DNA of 64,000 nt, from positions 27,273 through 91,272 of the forward strand of contig NW_027152022.1 of the NCBI RefSeq assembly GCF_004359215.1. Direction: 5' to 3'. The notes under the pieces are model-generated. The model did not search any database. It worked only from the letters and a program-made list of their open reading frames with translations, and was not told the DNA's origin. The position numbers and the translations under genes were made by a program. The stretch comes from Bremia lactucae. Taxonomy: Eukaryota > Oomycota > Peronosporomycetes > Peronosporales > Peronosporaceae. Below, piece by piece: positions 31,633 to 42,239 of the stretch (its first letter is position 1; every line of letters starts with the position of its first letter).

Positions 31633-32566
31633 TTTCGTATGGACTAGCAGGAGCGGCCTGATGAGTTAAAACAGGGGGCAGAGTACCGCCCATGATTTCT
31701 CTCACACGCAAGCAAGCGAAGTTAAGTTAAGTCGCTGCGACCATTGTTCTACCACATTGGAATGTGGCTGAAAGCGGCACAGAAGTTCCGCTTCGTAATA
31801 GTCGGTTGATTCATTCGAATGCAACACGACCGGGATCGTAGATACACGACCAAGTGATTCCACTTGAGCCTTCCACGGACTAGAGATGCAATAATAATTA
31901 TGTGCATCTAGAGAAGCGCGCTCTAGGAGCGACGCACTCGTTCTTTCCGAATAAGGTCATTCGGATGGAGGTGCATCGGTGGTATGCCACCAGTCACATA
32001 GCCACGTTCAATTCGATTGGCTTATGACACCGACCGGACACGCTCAGTTGCCGTCGGTAGAACTTATGCTGAGGCTCTTCTGCGCAGACCCATTGTAATT
32101 TATGGTCTGAACGGCAGATGTTGTGGCTCTTCCCAATTGAGAAGCAGCTGCGCCTTTATGGGCAGCGCTCTCATGAATGGTCGGTGCGCTAGCTAGCGCA
32201 GATGACGAGATAGTTGCTTTGTTGACGTAAGGCAAGTTGGTTTTCGCAACGTTGGATGAGCGAAGTTTGAATGGACAATTCAGCGCTATCATTCTTCCTC
32301 ATGAGCTCGCTGTACTCATCACTATCATGAGGTGATGGCAGCGGTGTCGACTCATTGCAGTCAACAGTGACCGACGGGTCTACATCCTCACAGTGAAAGT
32401 GGGATTGATTTGTAAGTCCAGTTAGCGCGCCAGCAGCAGTAGCTGTCGGCGTTGTAACTGTGGCACTGAGCGACGGCGGTGTGTTAACGCGGCGCGTACG
32501 CTTCGTGCGTGGTTGTGAGGTCGTCTTTGCAGACGACTCACCATCTTTGCCCTTTCAAGGTGGCAT
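30962..32566 (-). pseudogene. Antisense ORF, family C (C2)
   Basis: Second copy of the C1 antisense gene. ATG at 32566 (MPP, then a TGA at codon 4), KGKDGESSAKTTSQPRTKRT, RRVNTPPS, TATAAGALTGL, VTVDCNESTPLPSPHDSDEY, SELMRK, all aligned with C1. The middle has RIERGYVTGGIPPMH, TIPVVLHSNES and REIMGGTLPPVLTHQAAPAS. The end is the coiled coil DRRIGDLESQVSRLTSDLHD with RLKLRLDLFEKLMLRGPRY. Conserved spacing and the few frame breaks over 1.6 kb argue that it was a real gene. The frame is pol codon + 1, as in C1. Confidence 0.72.
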
Positions 32567-32581
32567 GGTTGGCGCCGTGTG

Positions 32582-34522
32582 GGTCAAAGTAATGGACTTT
32601 GACAGTATGGAACGCTGTCTTGTCATTGATTTAAATTGGAGACATGATCTCATCCTTGGTATGGCTTGGCTTGCATGTCATGCATGAGCCATGGATTTAT
32701 TGGAGGTCTAAGACGTTAGGCGCCACGTGCAATGTTTCTAGCGAGGCTTTTATAAGTCATGAGCCCACCTTCGCTAGGCAACAAAAGCGTTATTGGCGTG
32801 ATCCACCGACAGAATCTGTCAGTGTGCCAGACATTGAGATGTCTGAGTTAATTCACTCCAATGTTGAGGACATTAGTGAGCGTAACTAATTACTTGTTGG
32901 TGAAACGGCACGTACTCCGTTGATTGAGACTCGTTGTGATAACAAATCACTGAATGCTGAAATCATTGTGGGCCTAGGGCCGGTGTAATTTTTCAGAGTA
33001 CGTGGAGTGGCACGTTGTGAGGTCGGCCGAGGAGGCAGTTGTGACACTATTGGTAATTTGCCAAGGCATTCCGAGCTAGACACGTCAGATGCACGTGAAG
33101 TGGCACGTAAACGGTCACTGGACAAGAAGTTTGAGTTACGTACTCCTCGTCGGATGCCGGTTGTCGGATTGGCCTTCGCTCCTGTATAGAGCTAACTAAA
33201 GTTATATAGCCTGTAAAATCTGGAAACATGGATGTTTCGACCTCTCGGAGACGTTTATGGTATCAACATCAATACAGCAGAGACCAAAGTTGAATACGGC
33301 GAAACGCGAATTGTCTGTAATATCACAAAGTGATACTAGCGAACAACTGTATACGCTTGTTGATCATATGACTGGTAATGCCGAGGGGGAGTTAGCCTTG
33401 AGACAATCCCTCCGTTACATGCTCTCTTGAAGCTAAAGAAAACATTTTTTGATGAGTTTGGCCAGGCCGTGAAGGCTGGTGACTTATCTGAGATGGTGGT
33501 CATTTGACCAGATATTGAATTAAACTCATCGTCGCTTCTGGATGAAGCAGTCCTTGAAGAAATGGAGGCGGCACATAGTTCACGGACTGGATCGTCGTTC
33601 CTTGAAGATCCCTCGGATTCTTTCTATTTCTTAGTAAGGAAATGTCAAGACGTAGTGTGTCAAAAACCACCGCCTGTTTTACCTCGGGATAGAGGTGTAC
33701 GTCATGAAATTGACTTGGTTCCTGGAACCAAATATCGTGTTACACGGCAGTGGCCTCTATCAAAGAGTGCGACTCCATTGACGATTTCTTCCGTGCTAAG
33801 CACGAGGTTGACAGGGTAAGAGAAAGTAAATCTCCCCAGACAACACCGATATTATGTGTAAAAAACCGATGGGAAATGGCACATTCCGCATGCTAATAAT
33901 AAGCTGAATGCTGTTACTATACCAGCACAGACTCCCATTCCTAGAAAGGACGTTCTTTAGAACAAAATGGTGGATGCACAATGTATAGTGCGCCCGACTT
34001 AATGATGGTTAGTATCAGTTGCTCATGCGAGCTAGGACACCCCGCTTACAGCGGTTAGCACCCCAAGCGGCATGTTATGGGAGTGGTTGGTAATGTCACA
34101 AGAGCCTTCCAATGTCCCGGACACTCTAACCGTCTAGTGACGCAGCTGTTCCTCCTTATCGAGGTTATGCACATACTTACTTAGATGACGTTTTCGTCCA
34201 TAGTTGCGCAGAACATGGTCGATCGATGTGGAGAACTTTATCTCCCATTGACGAGCTGTGCTCGAGTGCATGTGCATAAATGAGTTGTGTACCAACGCTT
34301 CAGAACGCATCTTCGGTGCGGAAGAAATTCCCTTTTTAGGCTGCTCCATTAAGCACAGCGGCCTTAGAACAGACCGTGACAATTTCAAAGCCATAGTCGA
34401 TTGGCTAGTTTCTGAAAACAAAAGGACTTATGTAAGTAGCTAGGCCTAGCCAACTACTTGCACAAGTACAGCGAAAATTACGCTGATATGGCTCGGCCAT
34501 TATCTAACCTTCTTAAGAAGGA
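32582..34522 (+). pseudogene. Protease end, spacer and RT, family B fragment (B4)
   Basis: It starts inside the retropepsin (VMDFDSMERCLVIDL, DLILGMAWLACHA), continues with SVSVPDIEMSELIHSNVEDI, REVARKRSLDKKFELRTPRR, the spacer, then RT: SSFLEDPSDSFYFLVRKCQD at 33594 with HEIDLVPGTKYRVTRQWPLS, and later blocks in other frames (LVTQLF, AEEIPFLGCSIKHSGLRTDR, ANYLHKYSENYADMARPL to 34510). Many frameshifts. It ends at a junction with a minus-strand gag fragment at 34522. Confidence 0.8.
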
Positions 34523-34890
34523 GGCGCCACTTTCTAACTTTGAGATGGTCATGGCCACCTTTTGTCATTTTGTTAAGAACATGTCTTAATATTGACAACA
34601 AGAGGGCGAGCCTTAGATTCTGGATCTGGCACATAAATGTACCGAGTCGGCATAGATGCCGCTATGTGGTCCTGAACTTGTTCAATAAGAGAGAATTCGT
34701 ATTGCATAAAGGCTTCAAGTCTTGAATCCAGAACCTCTGGTCCCTGGGACATGATGAGCTAAACGTTTTCTAGCCAATCAAGGTTTATGAGCTTCTCAAA
34801 CACTACACAATTCACCACTGAACTTCGCGAAAGGCATCCATTTCAGCAAAGGCTAATTCTTATAACAACGAAGGTGTAGACTGACTACTA
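34523..34890 (-). pseudogene. gag fragment, family B, minus strand
   Basis: Minus strand reading toward 34523: HVHMPDPESKARPL-type blocks matching B gag ([40 protein letters not shown] in conceptual frame). It precedes the minus LTR at 34902, so this is the 5' end of a minus-strand B element, cut at 34523. Confidence 0.72.
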
Positions 34891-34901
34891 ATGCTACCAG
34901 G

Positions 34902-35359
34902 TGTAAGCGGATCTACCTCGCTCCTTAAGTCAGAGGATGACTTTCAGTCTCACAGAGTCACTTTATTCTACGGAACTGATAAGTATAATGACCTTATGAG
35001 TCGTACAAGCTCGTAAAGCTTACTGGAATCTATTTCAAAAGACTCAGTGATTCGTAGAGCCAAGTGGCAAATAGTGCCCGAGAGTATATACCTTAGGAAG
35101 GCTTCTTACTCCACGCATCGCAGCGCAAGCCTTAGGAAGGCGCTAGACATTCTTACCAAGAAGGGAACTAAACTTTCTTTTAAAATGTTTCGATGATACA
35201 AACATACCCTCAATAATTTTAAATAGATTTAGGCCACCAGATCTATATTTGGTGGCCGCCACATCTATTAATCATTGATACCTATTCAAAATAGAACAAA
35301 GGGTATTTTAACTATAAGTAACGTACCACAAAAATGGTTCACAAAATGATGTGTGACCG
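34902..35359 (-). repeat. Diverged LTR, family B
   Basis: Minus-orientation LTR starting TGTAAGCGGATCTACC after CC and a primer-binding-site match (actactaatgctaccagg). It follows the B2 LTR throughout but is clearly more diverged. The far end (gatgtgtgac) lacks the final CCCATTACA, so it is truncated. Confidence 0.8.
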
Positions 35360-35439
35360 AGAACAAGGCGCGCAAATGGGCGGTAAGCAATGAGTCGTGA
35401 TACATGCTCAGATAAAGATATCTATCCAAATATATATTA

Positions 35440-35672
35440 TGTCAGTTAAAGAAGATAGCAATACGTAGGAACATAATTATATTGATACAGATTTACTTTG
35501 TTCTTATACTAAGTTCTTCCTTAGTATTGATTCAGTTGCTAAAAACTCTAAGCTTGAATACCTTCCTCTATACGTCGTGTACATGAAGTATTCGGAGGCA
35601 CATATAGCTTCACTGTTATCAGTGTAGGGTAGGTAGTACTGAGGCAGTACTAGCGAGAGGTGCCCTGTTACA
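35440..35672 (+). repeat. LTR fragment, family D, plus orientation
   Basis: It matches the last half of the D2 LTR, including CTTCCTCTATACGTCGTGTA, ending GTGCCCTGTTACA. Confidence 0.75.
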
Positions 35673-35794
35673 TTTTTTTGCGTGGTATTAAAATTGCTGC
35701 CTTGGATTATTTTAATAACGTGGTGCTGATGTGTGTTTCGAGTCCTTTACTACGCCCAGGCGCAGGCTTCGCAACGGAGCATCCTTTGCTAGTA
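35673..35794. other. Unassigned spacer
   Basis: About 120 bp between two D LTR pieces. I see no recognisable feature. Confidence 0.4.
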
Positions 35795-35950
35795 CTGATA
35801 ACAGTAGTAGTCAACCTACACTGATTACAGTGAAGGTGGGGCGCCTCGACTACTTCACGTACACGACGTGCAGAGGAAGGTTCTAAGTAGCTAAGAGGGC
35901 TTAGCTACTAAAGGTAAATTCTAAGACTTTAATATAGAGAAAAGTAAAGC
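35795..35950 (-). repeat. LTR fragment, family D, minus orientation
   Basis: It matches D1 LTR 9345-9500 in the same orientation (tactagtaagtac, gattacagtgtaggt, gtgcagaggaagg, gtagctaagagg). It is cut at 35950 by the family C LTR. Confidence 0.75.
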
Positions 35951-36450
35951 TTTAGGCGAGCGCTACTATATCAGCCACGCTCTACTTACGCACACACCTT
36001 CAGGCCCAGTGAGGTATCTTGGGGGGCGCCTTAGCGATCTCACCGAACGAACTTGAAACCTTTAAGTGACATCACGGGAACGGTAATCCGGCTGCACGTG
36101 CGCACTTGTCAACTAGGAAGTATAGTAGTTTTCAGATTGATATATATTTAACCGTGCTAAATATACATATCCATTATTAACCGAACATAAATTCCATCTC
36201 TGTAGATATGCACTGATATGTATTGCGAGCGTATAATTTTGGATACCTCGTCTTTCGGATGACGCTAGTCGTCATACCCGTTATTAATGTGAATGCCCTC
36301 AGGTGCATCACATACACAAGGGTGGCTCACAATGTGAGCCACACCCAAGCGGTGGATTAATTACTTCACTTAAGTAATTTACCATCGCTCAAGTACACAA
36401 TGTGTGCTTAGCGGGGATTTTGTAGCATAGGGCAACTTTAGCCCGTTACA
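35951..36450 (-). repeat. LTR, family C (C3)
   Basis: Minus-orientation LTR of about 500 bp. Its high end (minus strand TGTAACGGGCTAAAGTTGCC) adjoins a polypurine run (36451-36472), so it is a 3' LTR of a minus-strand element. It contains the ACACAAGGGTGGGTCACA-like block and the ACGCTCTACTTA block of the C1 5' LTR. Sequence up to about 36570 is family C internal 3' end. Confidence 0.82.
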
Positions 36451-36589
36451 GCATCCCCCATCCCCCCTTTAAGAACGAATTTACATTTTGCGAATTCGTC
36501 AAAGAGGAACGAGGGACAGCGAGCTGCTTTACTCGCCGCTCTAGTTCTCTCAGTCACCCTAGCGACCTGTCTGCATACCTAAGCTTGAA

Positions 36590-37562
36590 GGAAATTTAGG
36601 TACGGTGACACGACCCCCACTCGCTAAGCGAACTGTGATCGAATCATCTTCATGCGCTTTAAGCGCTTCAGCATATCGCTATTCCCTTCAAGGGAACGAC
36701 GTCGAGCATAATAGGAAGACGTTTCTAAATCAATTAAGATTGACCATGGCTTATTAAAGCCCTTAACAGTCGCATTCGCGACTAAAGAGCCGGGCTTGTA
36801 TTCACGCCCCGTACTGTTAAGCACGAAGCTTTTTGGGGCTAGGCTCTGTTGACGTTCACCTCCTAGAGTGTCCACAGAGCCTACTTCTGCCCAAGTAGGG
36901 CGCCCTACCGCTACTCGGTATCTGCGTTTCTTGCACCGTTCCGGGTTTCTGGTATGAGATGGGGTCATTGCTCTTTCGAGCTTTGCGCACGTTGTGTTAG
37001 GGACAAGTCGGGCGTAAGTGTTTCGTGCTCCCGCACATAAAACATCTTCGAATGTTCTTGTGCTGTTCCACAGCTTGAAACTATTGTCCTCCCTCCTCAA
37101 CGAGGCTTAGATCCAAGGGTTCCGGTCTATTAGACAAAGCAGGTGTGCTCGAAAAGCTTGTACGGTAAACGGGCGTACTAACACGAGCGGACTTAAAGTC
37201 GAATTCAGCGTGTAGCGCTATGGCAAATACCTCATCAAAAGTGACGGGATTGGATCGATACAATTCCGTCCGGGCGACGCCCTCATTGAGACCCCCCATA
37301 ACAACGGTAACTAAAATCGCTTTTTCCACTAGGTCTTGATGCATAGCAGCAAAAAGAGTTCTTAACTCCCGGAGATAGTCCTCAAAGGTTCGTTTACCCT
37401 GACAAGTCGCTATGAGTCACGAAAGCCTGATCAGGTGGTGCAAACATGCTAGTAATTTGCTTTTTCAGCGAGTTCCGCGTGGGAATAGCGTCGCTTATAG
37501 ACGTGCTGCACGTGAGTGCCCATTTCATGGCTTCAAAATGAGCGATACCTTACTCCCACGAT
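36590..37562 (-). pseudogene. gag and protease fragment, family B (B5)
   Basis: Minus strand: Gag core remnants (37560-37400), MHQDLVEKAILVTVVMGGLN with EGVARTELYRSNPVTFDEVF (37344-37250), LSNRPEPLDLSLVEEGGQ, a broken knuckle near 37030, then VANATVKGFNKPWSILIDLE (36790-36730), the protease active site with D-S-G changed to D-L-E. It is joined at 36590 to family C 3' sequence and at about 37562 to integrase. Confidence 0.8.
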
Positions 37563-37599
37563 TATGACGCCACGTCAGTATTCAGCGCGTCTGCGAAGT

Positions 37600-38060
37600 C
37601 AAGCACGTGGTGCGTCCACAAGGGCTGATTTCAGCAAGCCGGTCGGCTAACCCTCTCCCACCAAGCCCTGAACTACGTGGTGGTAGCGATAAAAGAGTGC
37701 GTGGCTGTGTAGGCCGTTCACGTACAACGGAAGATAACCTGTAGAGGCATGTACAGCGTTGTTTAACGCAAACCGGACAACCGGGAGCATTATGCTCCAG
37801 CGCTTTAGTGTCACATCACCAAGCTGAGCAGCACGTCCTCAATGACGCAATGAACACGCTCAGTTTGACCATCGGTCTGCGGATGATCCGCCGTGGACAT
37901 GTCCAACCTGGTGCCAAGCACTCGGAATAACGACTTCCAGAACGTACCCGTGAAACAGGGGTCTCGATCGAAGAAAATTGCTACTGGCAACCCGTGTTGA
38001 CGTAACACACGACACACAGCCGATAAGTAGGCGATTTTGCTCAACTGTCAACAAAAATCA
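37600..38060 (-). pseudogene. Integrase core fragment, family B
   Basis: Minus strand: LSKIAYLSAVCRVLRQHGLP, FDRDPCFTGTFWKSLFRVLG, STADHPQTDGQTERVHCVIE and then a frameshifted end (37800-37620). It keeps the second Asp and the Glu. In a normal minus element, integrase would lie at lower coordinates than gag; here it lies above B5 gag, so this is a rearranged joint. Confidence 0.85.
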
Positions 38061-38084
38061 CGATGCCCGTGTAAATCGATAAAA

Positions 38085-38230
38085 AGTAAAACTGTATTAA
38101 TCTATCAAGTTCCTAACGTAACGGTAATATATCGACTGACTTTAACATGTTAACGACTAACGAAGCAAAGCGCCTTCTTGCGCACCGCCTAGTCGTGCCT
38201 TGTAACGATTAATGATTGTGCGGTCGTACA
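38085..38230 (-). repeat. LTR fragment, family D
   Basis: It matches the middle of the D1 LTR (aaagtaaaactgtattaat, gcgccttcttgcgcaccgc). Ends are undefined. Confidence 0.65.
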
Positions 38231-38640
38231 AATTCTGTCGATACAGATCTAGTATGGGGTTTGTCTTCTACGTCGATGCTTGTTCTCTATTCCGATACGT
38301 GCTTCTGAAACTCGTTCTATTTTTCACTCCGCCTAATCCATCACATAGACTTGGATGATACGCTGGATTCGAAATGCGCAAACTCATCGCATGATTACAC
38401 TTCTTGTTAACTCACCTGTAGTTCATAGAGTATGAAGCAAATTATTCTGCATACGATGTCTCTATACTTCGCAATTCAAAAGATTTTGCAACGATTTGTT
38501 CATCAACAGATGTTGTAATGAAATTAGAGAATGCCGCTTCCCAAGCGAACGCTATGCAGTGCCGTTTTTAATTTTAAGCAACCGCGATTTGTTGCAAATG
38601 CCTTTGACAAAGCGTTGATGCTCTTTATGACTGTAATGCT
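38231..38640. other. Unassigned stretch
   Basis: No long open frame and no domain I can name. It may be a decayed copia segment, given the copia RT that follows. Confidence 0.4.
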
Positions 38641-40060
38641 CATAAATGAAGAATACATCGGAGTGTGCTATAATAGTACAGCAAATTAGTTAAGAAATAC
38701 GAAGCGGATGCGTTTATTCATAAATGTCGAATTTTCAAGATACAAGCATCCGAACATTCGACTGTGTCTGAGTGTGGCAGGGCCAAAGAATGATAAGTAT
38801 GTTTGGGAACCAATTCATGATGACAACAGCACCTCAGATGTGTAAATATTTCTCTATTGGATCTTCCATAAAAGTGGATGCATTCTAGCACAACCTTGCT
38901 ATTAAAATCGACTCTACCTTTGGAGCGAATTTCTGAGCACGAAATTGATGGAGAATGGGTTCACTCGCTGCTTGTCAGACGCGTATCTGTACATTAATTA
39001 CGAAATGGACGACATGATCATTGTCGGTGTGTATATGGATGATTTGTTGGTCATGGTAGACAAGGTCAAATACTTTTTTGAAGCTTAAGTGTTATTTTAT
39101 AAGGACTTGTGCGATGCGAAGTCAACAAGTTCTTAAGTATGTGAGTTACTTCAAATAATGCAACGACTTACACGATTGGTCAAATCGCAGCTGTTTTGGA
39201 GATGCTGAGCCAAAATGGGCTGATGCAAGCAAATGGCGTGAAGGTGCAAATCGGTGAAGATAGTAACGTCAACGAATCAGAACCAGTGTATAGAAACAAA
39301 ACGGGGCAAACATGGCGAGCCAACTGAACAAGAGTATCACTCACTTGTTGGAAAGTCTCCTCGGGAAGGCCCGCTGTTCGAGACCTGGCATAAGTTTTGC
39401 AGCCCACAATGCAACAAGGCGTATGCACCAGTCAGCATCAGCGACTGAGAGACGGCGAAGCGCGTTGCCGGATATCTGAAGACAACAAATGACACAAACT
39501 TATAGTGAGCATTGGACTAAGGATGACAAAACAAGCTTACAAGCTGGAGTGCTTCAAACTTCGCGGCAAATAAGTCGGATCGAAAATTGATCACTGAAGG
39601 GGTACTTACCATGAACGAAGTAATCGTGTAGTGGATCTTCAAAGCTTAGACTATAGTAATCCAATCCACCATGGACGCATAATTTACCTCGGAGATGCTG
39701 GAATTGCTGGAGATGCTAAAAGAGAGTGGTCTTCTTGTGACGGAACCAATGAGCATGCTGATAAACAATCAAGCAGCAATCAGACATGTAGAGTGTCAAC
39801 GAAGCACGTCGAGCACAAAATACGTGGATACGCGCATGAAATTCATCTGCGATTCTGCAAAAAGGTAAAGTTAAACCTGGTTCCGTGGAGTCGAAGCTCA
39901 TGAAGGCGGACCTGTCAACAAAAACTTTGCCGGCGTCCAGAGTTGCAGAACACGATGAGTATTAACCTTATGTGATTACTGCAGGTGAATTGGCCAAAGC
40001 GCGTTGTCCGAGGAAGATTATTCAAAAGCGACAGTCGCTGTGAAAACGTTTTCGTCGGCC
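38640..40060 (+). pseudogene. Ty1/copia RT and RNase H fragment (P3)
   Basis: RT end: LYINYEMDDMIIVGVYMDDL (38988-39047), where YMDD is the catalytic box, followed by LVMVDKVKYFF. RNase H: EMLKESGLLVTEPMSMLINN with QAAIRHVECQRSTSSTKYVD at 39692-39820 and FICDSAK, then the typical copia end PGSVESKLMKADLSTKTLPA at about 39878-39940 with SRVAEHDEY. The frame changes several times. Its LTR is not recognised. Confidence 0.8.
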
Positions 40061-40484
40061 TACCACTTGGGTATCAAGGGCGTTTTTGTTCGGATTGATT
40101 AGAAAAAATTAGGCGAATGTGATCTGCTGCGAAGAGATCTAACCACGCAGCAGGTAACAAGTACAAATGACAATTTACTTCTACTTGGCATCAATCAGAT
40201 TAATACCATCGTATTAATTTGCAACTGGTCACAACATTTGTTTCTGTTAATACAAAATCGAGCGAAGGCGTGCACTGTGCACCAGGACGCCACGAACAAG
40301 TTTTTGGGCGTGCGCGGTAATGAGGTCTGATTATAGGTAAAGTGATGAGTATAAGAAATATCGGGGGTATATACCAGGCAACAAGATCGTGGTGGTGACA
40401 TAACACGTTAAAATGTTGAGATACTGAGCAAAAAGCTAGCATTACGTCTTAAAATATGTTTTACGGGCTTAAATAAGCAGGTCG
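40061..40484. other. Unassigned stretch after the copia fragment
   Basis: Contains a local inverted repeat (gatctgctgcgaagagatctaaccacgcagcag). It may be the copia 3' end and LTR, but there is no second copy here to define it. Confidence 0.35.
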
Positions 40485-40763
40485 TTTTGAAGGTGAGGTG
40501 TCTCGATACTTCACTTGAACCTGACACCCCTGTTGATCTGCGGCAGAGGAAGATTTAAGTAGCTAAGTTGTCTTAGCTACTCCAGGTCGTGCAGACGAAG
40601 GTTTTAAGTAGCTAGCTTACTTTAGGTCAATACTAAGCTTTAGTATAGGGGAAAGTAAAGCTGTACTAATAGATTAAGTTCCTACGTAATGATCTTATAT
40701 CTACTACTTTAACGTATTAATAACCACCTATGTAAAGCGCCTCCTTGTGCACCAAGTAATCGT

Positions 40764-40982
40764 GCCAGGGTTCGAACCCCTATAGGACCGTGGTGGCCCT
40801 CTTTGCTTCTATTCAAAAGTAGCGATTATATCTCAATAATAAAAAGATCTAAAGATATGTTAACTTGAAGTCCCCAATATACGTTGATGCCGGGTATAAA
40901 TATATCGACGGATTTTACATGATGAGCATTAGCTCAAACAGATGAGGCCAGGGTTTGAACCCCTATAGGACCGTGGTGGCCC
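40764..40982. repeat. Pair of 36 bp direct repeats with a B-box-like core
   Basis: 40764-40799 and 40947-40982 are identical except for one base, each containing the self-complementary GGTTCGAACC (or GGTTTGAACC). The core resembles a pol III B box or tRNA T-arm, but I find no A box or cloverleaf. It is possibly a trace of a SINE. Confidence 0.5.
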
Positions 40983-41406
40983 ACTTGTCAGACGCAAGTT
41001 TAATGTTCATGTCGAGCTTGGGCTAGGACCTGTTTTTCCTCACCTCCTAGAGGTTCAACAGCCTTAGTACTTACTCAACAGGGCGCTTGCCCCTACTGGG
41101 TGTCGGTGTTTTGCCGCGCCGCAGCAGATTTCTGGTGTGTTACACCGGCCTTGCCCTTCAATTGATGATTGGTTAGATTTGTATTTCTAATCATATACAC
41201 CTTTTGGGTGCACAGGACAAGACCACCTCCCATTATGCTTTGGAGGATTTGTCGGCCCCGGGAATCGAACCCAGGACCTCCCGGTCCTGAAGTGAGTGGC
41301 GGACCACTACACCACCAGGATCGGCCATAGGAGATTTCTGGTATGAGGTGGGGTTGTTGCTCTTTCGAGCTTTGCGCTAAGAGATATACGTATTTTCGCA
41401 GCTTGA
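40983..41406 (-). pseudogene. gag-protease fragment, family B (B6), hosting a SINE
   Basis: Minus strand, it matches B2 24010-24210 (the region after the zinc knuckle into protease). It is split by the SINE at 41137-41331. Short, with no useful open frame. Confidence 0.7.
41137..41331 (-). mobile_element. tRNA-derived SINE with target-site duplication
   Basis: A 195 bp element in minus orientation. Its 5' head carries a pol III A box TGGTGTAGTGG (41304-41314) and B box GGTTCGATTCC (41261-41271), about 33 bp apart, in tRNA-like context. The 3' end reads GGCAAGGCCGGTGTAACAC on the minus strand. Both sides carry the 11 bp direct repeat agatttctggt (41126-41136 and 41332-41342), the expected result of LINE-mediated insertion. 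It is inserted in the B6 gag fragment. Confidence 0.9.
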
Positions 41407-41879
41407 ACCTTTATCAGATTTGCAGGCGTTTTGAAGTTCGTTTGTATAAGGCGGAGCTAGGTAGCGTTTCAAATGATGAAAGGTAAAAAATACTCGAAAT
41501 TGTGAGATGTGATGTCAGTGGTTCTTAGCTATTTATAGAAAAGTGTAAGTGGTCTCAAGATATCTAAGAAAGTGTCGAGCTTTTGGAAGGGTCGGCGCGA
41601 CCATCAAGCTTTAAAGGTGGGAAAGTGCTCTCACGATGACGTGTGTGAAACTCATGAGCCGAAGATTGGTGAGGTTATGGCAACACCGCACCTTTAAGCA
41701 AACGTACTTACGATTGGCATTTCGAATTTATAATTGCATGGATCAACCAAAGGAGAGGTTTATCACAAGAAAGCAAAGCAAATATCTCAACAATATATTT
41801 TATATAGTTTTCCATTGTTAGATTACCACGCACCGCCCAAAAAAGCTCTTTTGGTGGTAAAGACTAAGCGCTAGCTAAA
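41407..41879. other. Unassigned stretch
   Basis: About 470 bp with a 61-codon open frame (41636-41821) that shows no domain. No match elsewhere in the window. Confidence 0.4.
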
Positions 41880-42239
41880 ACTTAAATAAACCAATTAACA
41901 GAGCTTAAGTCTAGTTGCCTAAAAAGTATTACTAAATCTGGCAATATAAGAAATATAAAGTCAAAATTATTAATAATTTTATATTGCTTTATTATTTCCC
42001 TATTATCTGAAATATTTTTTTGTTATTCCTCCTGAAGAAAATAATGTTTATGTATCGGGACACCCCGTTACATCCCCCCCTAACTAGCAGTCACTATAGT
42101 TTTTGGCGTAGGGTGGCAGAGAGTACTATTGTGTCTCTCTTTAAATTAGCACTTGTTCGTTTTTTTTCCATGCCAAATTTTAATTGCGCATGGTATCGAA
42201 ACCCGTGCGCGTAGCCTGTGAAGCCGCAAAGCTGGCAGC

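Larger units (their letters stand above)
30765..32580 (+). mobile_element. C2: 3' part of a family C element
   Basis: Plus-strand integrase C-terminal end, linker, chromodomain and the minus-strand antisense ORF, matching C1 15385-17380. It is joined to copia on the left (about 30765) and to a family B protease on the right (32581). No LTR is kept. Confidence 0.87.
40485..42073 (-). repeat. LTR, family D, broken by later sequence
   Basis: D LTR sequence runs from about 40485 to 40763 and resumes at about 41880-42073, where the minus strand reads TGTAACGGGGTGTCCCG after a polypurine run (42074-42084). Between them are two copies of a 36 bp repeat, a B gag fragment with a SINE, and unassigned DNA. 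Confidence 0.7.

Noticed and set aside
41250..41331. Functional tRNA gene
   Set aside because: A and B boxes are present but the sequence continues as a 195 bp unit with an 11 bp target duplication and no clean cloverleaf anticodon arm; a SINE head fits better.
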